Shown here in pieces: positions 1-4,839 of a stretch of DNA of 6,107 nucleotides. Position 1 is the stretch's first letter, and every line of letters begins with the position of its first letter. The position numbers were made by a program, and so were the translations under genes. Origin of the DNA: Pseudomonadota bacterium. GTDB taxonomy: Bacteria > Pseudomonadota > Alphaproteobacteria > Caulobacterales > Caulobacteraceae. The notes beneath the pieces are model-generated. The model had not been told where the DNA came from, made no database searches, and saw nothing but the letters and a program-made list of their open reading frames with translations. The stretch is taken from the NCBI GenBank assembly GCA_023424215.1, contig JAFAEC010000186.1, positions 1-6,107 on the forward strand, in the 5' to 3' direction.

Positions 1-173
1 AGCTCGGCTGGCTGACGCCGAAGGCCTATGCCGAAGCGCTTGCCGGAAAGATCGGCCGGCCTGCTGCCCTGGTTGATGGCTGCGCAGACCGGCCTCTTGC
101 CAACCCCAACAACCCCAGCTCAGATCAACTACGGACTCTTGTTATGGCTGGATGAGAAACGGGGGTCACGTCA
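1..173 (+). mobile_element. Right end of an IS3-family insertion sequence (partial)
   Basis: The element contains the transposase tail and a short non-coding end after its stop codon. Read from the minus strand, the proposed terminus at 173 begins TGACGTGACCCCCGTTTCTC, and IS3-family ends begin 5'-TG and finish CA-3'. The exact boundary (about 171-174) is inferred from this and from the usual short distance between the orfB stop and the terminal repeat. The left inverted repeat and the target duplication cannot be checked because they lie outside the window. Confidence 0.55.
3..155 (+). CDS. IS3-family transposase (OrfB), C-terminal end only
   Basis: This reading frame is open from the left window edge and ends at TGA 153-155, leaving 50 residues. 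It begins LGWLTPKAYAEAL, which matches the end of the DDE integrase core of IS3-family OrfB proteins, where the usual text is RPHSALGWLTPxxF/YA. The rest, rich in Pro and Asn (PLANPNNPSSDQLRTL), resembles the tail found in several alphaproteobacterial IS3-family transposases. The full OrfB would be close to 300 residues, so the DDE catalytic residues lie outside the window and I cannot say whether the gene is intact. Its function would be cut-and-paste style transposition of the element through a circular intermediate, as known for the family. The gene is incomplete because the window starts here, not because of a visible mutation. Confidence 0.75.
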   Translation, partial: LGWLTPKAYAEALAGKIGRPAALVDGCADRPLANPNNPSSDQLRTLVMAG

Positions 174-281
174 GTCGCGTTTTGAGCCGGTTGTTGCCTG
201 TCGATCCGACACGCAATGCGTAGCTTTGTCTTGGACGACAAGCGACCAACGGAAGGCGCGAGCGTGCGTCTGAACTGTGGC
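174..281. other. Non-coding stretch between IS end and hypothetical gene
   Basis: No convincing gene is seen on either strand. The base composition is the least G+C-rich of the window. An imperfect dyad (TTGTC at 226-230 and GACAA at 237-241, loop of six) lies about 40 bases past the stop of the minus-strand gene, but it has no T-tract and I do not call it a terminator. Confidence 0.4.
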
Positions 282-770
282 CTATAAAGACGAAGGCGGA
301 ACAGTTCGGCGAGGTTGGTTGTCGGTGCCGTAGCGAACGACGCCACGCTCGACGGAAAGCCATGATGTCGTCGTTTCACGCCGGTCAAAGAGAGCCCATT
401 GGGGTTGACCTTCCGCCGTCATGAAAGACGACAGATGAAGGCCATTGGAAAACGCCAGCGACACTTCGGGAAGGCGACCGAAGATCGACACGCCTTCCAC
501 GGTCGAGCCGACGAGCTTGGCGAACGCGCCGGGCCACTTCGTCTCCTCGCTGAAGCTGCCGCATAGGATCGAGCGCGGTCGTTCGATCCGCCAACTCCAT
601 TCGATCATCAGCGACATCTCGCCCTCTGGATTACCCGGTGACCCGTCACGTCGAACTCGCGTAGGCGTCAGTTCGCCAAGCTCCACAAACAAGGCTGACC
701 CGTAGCCACGCCAGACGTGGCTAACTGGAAGGCCGATGAAGGCCGAAAGGAACTCGCTGTGGTCGGTCAA
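282..770 (-). CDS. Hypothetical protein (162 aa), possibly 5'-frameshifted
   Basis: The open frame runs from TTG at 770 to TAG at 282-284. It reads like a compact soluble domain with many Trp and aromatic residues (SHVWRGYGSALF, LMIEWSWRIE, KWPGAFAKLVG, QPQWALFDRRETTTSW), has no signal peptide or membrane segment, and alternates beta-like stretches with short helices. The text resembles a family of alphaproteobacterial hypothetical proteins that I know only as uncharacterised, so no function is given. The TTG start has a possible ribosome site (GGATAGG, seven bases upstream of the start). An ATG at 804 in the next frame opens MADLNR, and dropping one base near 785-790 would join it to the in-frame text RIGHALTDHSEF. 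The true gene may therefore have started at 804 and been shortened by a one-base insertion. Lower G+C and more A/T-ending codons than the murA operon suggest it is acquired. Neighbours are an IS end and a short helical ORF, which gives no functional clue. Confidence 0.7.
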   Translation of the reverse strand: MTDHSEFLSAFIGLPVSHVWRGYGSALFVELGELTPTRVRRDGSPGNPEGEMSLMIEWSWRIERPRSILCGSFSEETKWPGAFAKLVGSTVEGVSIFGRLPEVSLAFSNGLHLSSFMTAEGQPQWALFDRRETTTSWLSVERGVVRYGTDNQPRRTVPPSSL

Positions 771-858
771 GGCGTGGCCTATCCGAACGGTTAAGGTCAG
801 CCATCAGTGTCGGCGGTTCGGGCGCGCAGGACAATACGCTCAGAAGCCGCTCACAGCG

Positions 859-1071
859 TCACTGGGCGGCCCTCATCGCGTTTTGGTAGGTGCGGACCGC
901 ACTGGCGCGCGTGCGGCTTGCGGCGGCGTTTTTTTCACGCGCAGCGGCGAGGGTGTCTTGATACTTCTTCGCCGCGTCGCTGCGCTTCCGGGCTGCGTCG
1001 GCGGCCTTGACGGCGGGCGTTGTCGCCGCGCTGTGTGCTGCGTCCTCCGCGACGATCTCCCGATACCTCAT
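859..1071 (-). CDS. Small Ala/Lys/Arg-rich helical protein (70 aa), unknown function
   Basis: The chosen start is ATG at 1071 (MRYREIVAED) and the stop is TGA at 859-861, giving 70 residues. MRYREI openings are, as far as I recall, frequent in short hypothetical proteins of phage-like or island regions in alphaproteobacteria. From residue 12 onward the protein is almost wholly Ala, Lys, Arg, Ser and Thr with scattered Asp, Glu and Gln (for example KKYQDTLAAAREKN). This predicts one long amphipathic helix or coiled coil with a strong positive charge. A longer in-frame reading from ATG at 1146 adds 25 residues of Cys/Arg-rich text that do not look coding. No strong Shine-Dalgarno sequence is seen before 1071. 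The gene lies between the tRNA-Thr terminator and the 162-residue gene, all on the minus strand. The function is unknown; a nucleic-acid-binding or phage-related role is only a guess. Confidence 0.55.
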   Translation of the reverse strand: MRYREIVAEDAAHSAATTPAVKAADAARKRSDAAKKYQDTLAAAREKNAAASRTRASAVRTYQNAMRAAQ

Positions 1072-1137
1072 GCCGGTATTTAGTTGGACGGCAGGATGAC
1101 GACACTGGAAACGTAGGCGGAACACGCCCCCGCATTT

Positions 1138-1157
1138 TCCCCACATCTGATGGGGGA
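1138..1157. repeat. Near-perfect dyad upstream of the 70-aa gene
   Basis: The sequence is TCCCC-A-CATC-T-GATG-GGGGA: two nine-base arms with one unpaired A (1143) and one central T (1148). The one-base centre does not suit an RNA hairpin of full length, but it would suit a DNA operator. It lies about 70 bases upstream of the minus-strand start at 1071 and downstream of the tRNA terminator, where a promoter for the accessory genes would be expected. No protein is known to bind it. Confidence 0.35.
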
Positions 1158-1201
1158 CTTCGCCGTTTGTTCCGGCTCGAAATGGTGGGGAGTGAGATGA
1201 G

Positions 1202-1223
1202 GGCGGGCTCCGAAGAGCCCGCC
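1202..1223 (-). terminator. C(UUCG)G hairpin, likely end of tRNA-Thr transcript
   Basis: A perfect nine-base inverted repeat (GGCGGGCTC at 1202-1210, GAGCCCGCC at 1215-1223) encloses four bases. On the minus strand the loop reads TTCG closed by C-G, the exceptionally stable UUCG tetraloop. It begins 15 bases after the tRNA 3' end. The following minus-strand sequence (CTCATCTCACTCC) has only scattered T residues, so it may act as a weak intrinsic terminator or as a 3' processing and stability hairpin. The position and perfect stem support the call. Confidence 0.6.
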
Positions 1224-1238
1224 ACCACTACCTTCAGA

Positions 1239-1313
<75 letters not shown>

Positions 1314-1331
1314 GAAACCTGAGGAGCGGGC

Positions 1332-1360
1332 CCTATAGCCAACCGGGGACAACTGGGGAA
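1332..1360 (-). promoter_or_regulatory. Probable promoter of tRNA-Thr
   Basis: On the minus strand TTCCCC (1360-1355) and TATAGG (1337-1332) are separated by 17 bases. The proposed transcription start near 1325 would leave a leader of about 12 bases before the tRNA 5' end at 1313, as is usual for tRNA genes. The -10 box lies within CTATAG, and the -35 match is partial, so support rests mainly on spacing and position. Confidence 0.5.
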
Positions 1361-1377
1361 GCCCCCAATTCGGCCGC

Positions 1378-1406
1378 TTGCGGAAAAGTTCGTCAGCGGG
1401 TCCAAT
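1378..1406 (+). promoter_or_regulatory. Possible promoter of the 57-aa gene (leaderless start)
   Basis: TTGCGG (1378-1383) and TCCAAT (1401-1406) are 17 bases apart. The transcription start expected about seven bases after the -10 box falls on or beside the ATG at 1413. No Shine-Dalgarno sequence is visible before that ATG, which fits a leaderless mRNA. Both boxes are only partial matches to the sigma-70 consensus, so this is weak evidence. Confidence 0.25.
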
Positions 1407-1412
1407 CGACTC

Positions 1413-1586
1413 ATGGACAAGGCTCCGATCCCCGCCCCCGAAACGCCCCCGGCCGCCGAGCCGGCCGCGCCCGCCCCCGTGGCGCCCAAGGCGAAGTCGG
1501 AGAAGGCCCTGCGCCTCGCCGCCGCCCTGCGCGCCAACCTGCGTCGGCGCAAGATCGCGGTGCGCCCGGCAAGACCGAGCAACTGA
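1413..1586 (+). CDS. Small Pro/Ala-rich protein with basic C-terminus (57 aa)
   Basis: ATG at 1413 opens a 57-residue frame ending at TGA 1584-1586. Residues 4-25 are a Pro/Ala-rich, probably disordered stretch (KAPIPAPETPPAAEPAAPAP). Residues 26-51 are a basic helix with the text KALRLAAALRANLRRRK. The LAAALRANLRRRK pattern is one I associate with short conserved alphaproteobacterial proteins that often sit just before murA, whose role is not known. Coding signs are the clean frame, third positions almost all G or C, and a sensible two-part architecture. There is no signal peptide or membrane segment. It lies on the same strand as murA with a 115-base gap, within which a separate murA promoter may lie. 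The positive helix could contact RNA, DNA or membrane, but this is a guess. Confidence 0.65.
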   Translation: MDKAPIPAPETPPAAEPAAPAPVAPKAKSEKALRLAAALRANLRRRKIAVRPARPSN

Positions 1587-1615
1587 AAGTCATCGGCTCC
1601 GCCCTGACGCGGCCT

Positions 1616-1644
1616 TTCGCAAGCGGCGCCGACCGCGCTAGATA
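1616..1644 (+). promoter_or_regulatory. Possible murA operon promoter
   Basis: TTCGCA (1616-1621) and TAGATA (1639-1644) are 17 bases apart. Read with the Caulobacter housekeeping consensus, the -10 region GCTAGATA fits GCTANAWC in seven of eight positions. A start near 1651 would give a leader of about 50 bases to the murA ATG. The leader contains the direct repeat CCCCCGGC twice (1651-1658 and 1661-1668). Confidence 0.4.
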
Positions 1645-1701
1645 GCCGATCCCCCGGCGGCCCCCGGCATTTCGCTTCATGGGCCGGCCACAAGAGACGA
1701 T

Positions 1702-2991
1702 ATGGACAGCATCGCCATCACCGGCGGCGCCGCGCTGAACGGGACCATCCCGATCAGCGGCGCCAAGAATTCCGCCCTGAAGCTGATGGCGGCGTCCATC
1801 CTCACCGACCAGCCGCTGCGCCTGACCAACATGCCGCGGCTGGCCGACACCAAATTCCTCGGCCGCCTGCTGCGCGAGCTGGGCGTCGAGGTGACCGAGC
1901 GGGGCGAGGGGGTCGACCAGGAAACGCTGTTCCACGCCGCGGAGATTCGCTCGACCTTCGCGCCGTACGATCTCGTCCGGCAGATGCGGGCCAGCTTCAA
2001 CGTGCTGGGCCCCCTGCTGGCGCGCACCGGCGAGGCCAAGGTGTCGCTGCCCGGCGGCTGCACCATCGGGGCCCGGCCGGTGGACCTGCACCTGCAGGCC
2101 CTGACCGCCATGGGCACCGAGATCGATCTGGACGAAGGCTACGTCATCGCCCGCGCGCCCAAGGGCCTGAAGGGGGCGGAGATCGAGTTTCCGTTCGTCT
2201 CGGTCGGGGCTACCGAGCACGCCCTGCTGGCGGCCGTGCTGGCCGACGGCGTGACGGTGCTGAAGCGGGCGGCCCGGGAGCCGGAGATCGGCGACCTGGC
2301 CCGCTGCCTGATGGCCATGGGCGCCAAGGTCGAGGGGCTGGACACCGACGAGCTGGTGATCACCGGCGTGAGCTCGCTGGCCGGCGCCGAATGGCCGGTG
2401 ATCGCCGACCGCATCGAGATGGGCTCCTACGCCGTGGCCGCGGCCATGGCCGGCGGCGAGGTGCGGCTGACGCGGTCGCGGCCCGAGCTGATGCAGGCGC
2501 TGACGGAGAAGATGGTCGAGGCCGGCGTCGAGATCGTCCCGACCGAAGACGGGGTGATCGTGCGGCGCGATCCGGCGGTGCGGCTGAAGGCCGTCAACGT
2601 GGCCACCGAGGTCTACCCCGGTTTCGCCACCGACCTGCAGGCGCAGTTCATGGCGCTGATGACCCTGGCCGAGGGCGAGAGCGTCATCCACGAGAACATC
2701 TTCGAGAACCGCTTCATGCACGCGCCCGAACTGGCCCGGCTGGGCGCGGACATCCACGTCCATGCCGGGGAGGCGGTGGTGCGCGGGGTCGAGGCCCTGC
2801 ACGGGGCGCCGGTGATGGCCACCGACCTGCGGGCCTCGGTCAGTCTGGTGATCGCCGGTCTCGCGGCGCAGGGTGAGACGACCGTCGGACGGGTGTATCA
2901 TCTGGATCGCGGCTTCGAGCGTCTGGAGGAGAAGCTGGGCGCCTGCGGCGCGGAAATCCGGCGGATCAGGGACGAGGGTCATGAGCACTGA
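1702..2991 (+). CDS. murA: UDP-N-acetylglucosamine 1-carboxyvinyltransferase
   Basis: This is the enolpyruvyl transferase of the cytoplasm that joins phosphoenolpyruvate to UDP-GlcNAc, the first committed step of peptidoglycan synthesis and the target of fosfomycin. The 429-residue length is normal for the family. Lys22-Asn23 of the substrate site lie in AKNSALKLMAASIL. The catalytic Cys120 is present in LPGGCTIGARPVDLH (equivalent to Cys115 of E. coli), so a fosfomycin-sensitive form is predicted. Asp311 in GFATDLQAQF matches the catalytic Asp305 of E. coli, and DLRASVSLVIAGL and YHLDRGFERLEEKL carry the conserved C-terminal arginines (377 and 403). The ATG at 1702 is preceded by a weak AGAGACG site, and MDSIAITGGAALNGTIPISG is the usual N-terminus. 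The stop overlaps the next start by 11 bases, which suggests translational coupling to the DUF2948 gene. Confidence 0.98.
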   Translation: MDSIAITGGAALNGTIPISGAKNSALKLMAASILTDQPLRLTNMPRLADTKFLGRLLRELGVEVTERGEGVDQETLFHAAEIRSTFAPYDLVRQMRASFNVLGPLLARTGEAKVSLPGGCTIGARPVDLHLQALTAMGTEIDLDEGYVIARAPKGLKGAEIEFPFVSVGATEHALLAAVLADGVTVLKRAAREPEIGDLARCLMAMGAKVEGLDTDELVITGVSSLAGAEWPVIADRIEMGSYAVAAAMAGGEVRLTRSRPELMQALTEKMVEAGVEIVPTEDGVIVRRDPAVRLKAVNVATEVYPGFATDLQAQFMALMTLAEGESVIHENIFENRFMHAPELARLGADIHVHAGEAVVRGVEALHGAPVMATDLRASVSLVIAGLAAQGETTVGRVYHLDRGFERLEEKLGACGAEIRRIRDEGHEH

Positions 2992-3466
2992 GGCGACGGC
3001 GAGCGACGGGGCGGTCAAGACGGCGATCGAGCCGCTGCGCCTGCTCGCCGAGGACGCCGACGACCTGCAGATCATCTCGGCCGCCCTGCAGGACGCCATC
3101 CTGCGGCCGGTGGACATCGTCTGGGAGCGCGGCGCCCGGCGGGTGACGGTTGCCCTCAGCCGGTTCTGCTGGGAGTGCGGCGGCACGCGCGTGCGGGCGG
3201 CGATGCAGTTCGGCGACGTCGAGGCGGTGAAGAGCCGCCGCTTGCCGCGGGCTCCCGAGCAGGCGCTGGAGCTTCTGGCCATCGACTTCGAGCCGGGCGA
3301 GGCGCCGGGCGGCGCGGTGCTGCTGATGTTCGCGGGGGGCGGGGACCTGCGCATCGACGTCGAGTGCCTCGACGCGGTGCTGACGGACCTGTCGGAACGC
3401 TGGCCGGTCGAAACCGCGCCGACGCATCCCGTCGAGGAGCCCGGCGACGGGGCGGCGGCTTCGTGA
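2981..3466 (+). CDS. DUF2948 family protein
   Basis: A 161-residue protein starting at ATG 2981, inside the last codons of murA, with a GAGGGTC ribosome site just upstream. It matches the DUF2948 family, which is largely alphaproteobacterial and usually found next to murA; its function is not established. Visible landmarks are PLRLLAEDADDLQIISAALQ near the N-terminus, a Cys-Trp-Glu-Cys motif (residues 63-66) in SRFCWECGG, and GGDLRIDVECLDAVLTDL, in which Cys129 lies in a likely strand-helix unit. A basic patch SRRLPRAPEQ precedes the predicted strand LELLAIDFEP. The last 20 residues are acidic and Pro/Ala-rich, probably disordered. No signal peptide or membrane segment is present, so it should be cytoplasmic. 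A longer reading from 2873 is a shadow of murA. The stop codon overlaps the next GTG start. Confidence 0.88.
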   Translation: MSTEATASDGAVKTAIEPLRLLAEDADDLQIISAALQDAILRPVDIVWERGARRVTVALSRFCWECGGTRVRAAMQFGDVEAVKSRRLPRAPEQALELLAIDFEPGEAPGGAVLLMFAGGGDLRIDVECLDAVLTDLSERWPVETAPTHPVEEPGDGAAAS

Positions 3467-3924
3467 GCGAGCACCGCCTGGTCGCCGTCGACCTCGACCC
3501 CGTCACCCTGCCGCCGGCCTCGGCCGAGATCGAGCACGAGCGGCGCGTGGCGATCTTCGATCTGCTGGAGAAGAACAGCTTCGAGCCCGTCGGCGCATCC
3601 GGCGGGCCCTATCGCCTGACCCTGTCGCTGGTGGACGGACGGCTGGTGCTGGACGTGACCGGGCCGGATTTCTCGAAGGCGCACGGCCTGTCGCTGAACC
3701 CGCTGAACAAGGCGGTGAAGGACTATATCGCCATCTGCGACAGCTATTATGAGGTCCTGCGCGGGGCCGACGCGGGCAAGATCGAGGCCGTCGACATGGG
3801 CCGGCGCGGTCTGCACAACGACGGCGCCGAACTGCTGAGATCGCGGCTCGAGGGCAAGGTCGCCGTGGACCGCGAGACGGCGCGGCGATTGTTCACCCTG
3901 GTGACGGCGCTTTACCGGCGCTGA
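3463..3924 (+). CDS. UPF0262 family protein
   Basis: GTG at 3463 overlaps the previous stop (GTGA), and the frame gives 153 residues, close to the roughly 160 of UPF0262 proteins. Recognisable family text includes ERRVAIFDLLEKNSFEP, GPYRLTLSLVDGRLVLDV, LSLNPLNKAVKDYIAICDSY and the strongly conserved IEAVDMGRRGLHNDGAELL, followed by ARRLFTLVTALYRR at the end. The function of the family is unknown. The pattern of alternating strands and helices without hydrophobic spans points to a soluble cytoplasmic protein. The overlap implies translation coupled to the DUF2948 gene. In several alphaproteobacteria a low-molecular-weight protein tyrosine phosphatase gene lies next; here it is absent and 108 non-coding bases lead to infA. 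Confidence 0.92.
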   Translation: MSEHRLVAVDLDPVTLPPASAEIEHERRVAIFDLLEKNSFEPVGASGGPYRLTLSLVDGRLVLDVTGPDFSKAHGLSLNPLNKAVKDYIAICDSYYEVLRGADAGKIEAVDMGRRGLHNDGAELLRSRLEGKVAVDRETARRLFTLVTALYRR

Positions 3925-3935
3925 GGCGACGCCTC
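3923..3935. repeat. 13-bp perfect palindrome after UPF0262
   Basis: GAGGCG-A-CGCCTC is a perfect dyad that begins within the UPF0262 stop codon. As RNA it could form only a four-pair stem, and no T-tract follows, so it is not a good terminator. It may be an operator for the infA side or chance in a G+C-rich region. Confidence 0.3.
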
Positions 3936-4023
3936 GACTATCGCCGCGTTTTAAGGCATATGCCCGCACCTTCGACGCGCGCTCCGCCCGGCGCGCGGCG
4001 GTTGCTGGTGTCCACCGGGCGTG

Positions 4024-4028
4024 GGAGG
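4024..4028 (+). promoter_or_regulatory. Ribosome binding site of infA
   Basis: GGAGG lies four bases before the ATG at 4033. It fixes the start there and not at the in-frame GTG at 4021, which would add four residues absent from IF-1 proteins and would place the Shine-Dalgarno inside the gene. Confidence 0.7.
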
Positions 4029-4032
4029 CCGC

Positions 4033-4251
4033 ATGGCCAAGGAAGAACTGCTCGAGTTTCCCGGCGTCGTCAGCGAACTGCTGCCGAACGCGACGTTCCG
4101 CGTGACGCTCGAGAACGACCACGAGATCATCGCCCACACCGCGGGCAAGATGCGCAAGAACCGCATCCGCGTGCTGGCCGGCGACAAGGTCCTGGTCGAG
4201 ATGACGCCCTACGACCTGACCAAGGGCCGCATCACCTACCGCTTCAAGTAA
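4033..4251 (+). CDS. infA: Translation initiation factor IF-1
   Basis: A 72-residue protein, the standard IF-1 length, made of one S1/OB-fold domain. IF-1 binds the A site of the 30S subunit and works with IF-2 and IF-3 to select the start codon. Family text is clear: MAKEELLEFPGVVSELLPN at the start, NATFRVTLENDHEIIAHTAG, then GKMRKNRIRVLAGDKV and DLTKGRITYRFK at the C-terminus. The N-terminal MAKEE with EFPG in place of E. coli EMQG is normal for alphaproteobacteria. It is preceded by a 108-base gap that holds a G+C-rich dyad (GCGCGC at 3977-3982 and 3991-3996) and may hold its own promoter, although no convincing box pair is seen. The TAA stop is nine bases before the maf start and its last bases form part of the maf ribosome site. 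Confidence 0.98.
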   Translation: MAKEELLEFPGVVSELLPNATFRVTLENDHEIIAHTAGKMRKNRIRVLAGDKVLVEMTPYDLTKGRITYRFK

Positions 4252-4260
4252 GGACGGGGC

Positions 4261-4839
4261 GTGACCGCCCGTCCGGAACTGGTGCTGGCCTCGGCCAGCC
4301 CGCGCCGCGTGGAACTGCTGGCGCTGGTCGGGATCGCTCCCGACCGAATCGAACCCGCCGACATCGACGAGACCCCGCTGAAGGGCGAGACGCCGCCGCG
4401 GCTTGCCGCCCGTCTGGCCATGACCAAGGCGGAGGCCGTGGCCGCACGGGCGCCCGACGCCGTCGTGCTGGCCGCCGATACGGTGGTGGCCGTGGGTCGC
4501 CGTCTGCTGGAGAAGGCCGCCGACGAGGTCGAATGCGCGCGCTTCCTCCGCCTGCTCTCGGGACGCGGCCACCGCGTCTATACGGGCGTCGCCGTCGCCG
4601 CCGGTGGACAGGTGCGCAGTCGGGTCGTGGAAACCCGCGTCAGCTTCAAGCCGCTGTCGGACGCCGAGATCGCCGCCTATCTGGCCTCGGGCGAATGGCG
4701 CGGGAAGGCGGGCGGCTATGGCATCCAGGGCAGGGCGGGGGCGTTCGTGACCCGGCTGGTCGGCAGCTATCCCGCGGTGATGGGCCTGCCGCTGTACGAG
4801 TCGCTGAATCTGCTGGGCGGCGCAGGCTGGCGGCCGTGA
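4261..4839 (+). CDS. maf: Maf family nucleotide pyrophosphatase
   Basis: GTG at 4261 with AAGGA over the infA stop gives 192 residues, typical for Maf/HAM1-like nucleoside triphosphate pyrophosphatases. These enzymes hydrolyse non-canonical or certain canonical NTPs to NMP and pyrophosphate, cleaning nucleotide pools; some have also been linked to septum inhibition. The motifs in order are LASASPRR (residues 9-16, phosphate loop), AADTVVAV with the proposed catalytic Asp73, SGRGHRVYTGV (100-110), GEWRGKAGGYGIQG (144-157) with Lys149 and Gln156, and GSYPAVMGLPLYE (168-180). Whether it belongs to the dTTP/UTP (YhdE) or the 7-methyl-GTP (YceF) subgroup cannot be settled by eye. The stop TGA overlaps the following GTG start by four bases (GTGA at 4836-4839), showing coupling to the RNase E/G-like gene. 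Confidence 0.95.
   Translation: MTARPELVLASASPRRVELLALVGIAPDRIEPADIDETPLKGETPPRLAARLAMTKAEAVAARAPDAVVLAADTVVAVGRRLLEKAADEVECARFLRLLSGRGHRVYTGVAVAAGGQVRSRVVETRVSFKPLSDAEIAAYLASGEWRGKAGGYGIQGRAGAFVTRLVGSYPAVMGLPLYESLNLLGGAGWRP

Noticed and set aside
226..241. Dyad TTGTC/GACAA as a terminator of the 162-aa gene
   Set aside because: The stem is only five pairs, the loop is six, and there is no T-tract on the minus strand.
28..273. Plus-strand open frame of 81 codons at the left edge
   Set aside because: It overlaps the IS3-family transposase tail in another frame, and the tail matches the family much better.
1651..1668. Direct repeat CCCCCGGC twice in the murA leader
   Set aside because: It is short and of simple composition in a G+C-rich leader; there is no further copy or known binding role.
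3977..3996. GCGCGC dyad before infA as a terminator or riboswitch
   Set aside because: The stem is six pairs with an eight-base loop, no T-tract follows, and simple GC repeats are expected at this base composition.
1411..4572. Minus-strand open frame of 1053 codons opposite murA to maf
   Set aside because: It is antisense to five well-recognised genes. In G+C-rich genes the sense codons TTA, CTA and TCA are rare, so the codon-aligned opposite strand has few stops. Its product is a His/Gln/Arg/Gly-rich text without any domain.
3960..4835. Plus-strand extension of the RNase E/G frame back to 3960
   Set aside because: This part overlaps infA and maf in another frame and reads as Arg/Gly-rich shadow text; the family-like protein begins at GTG 4836.
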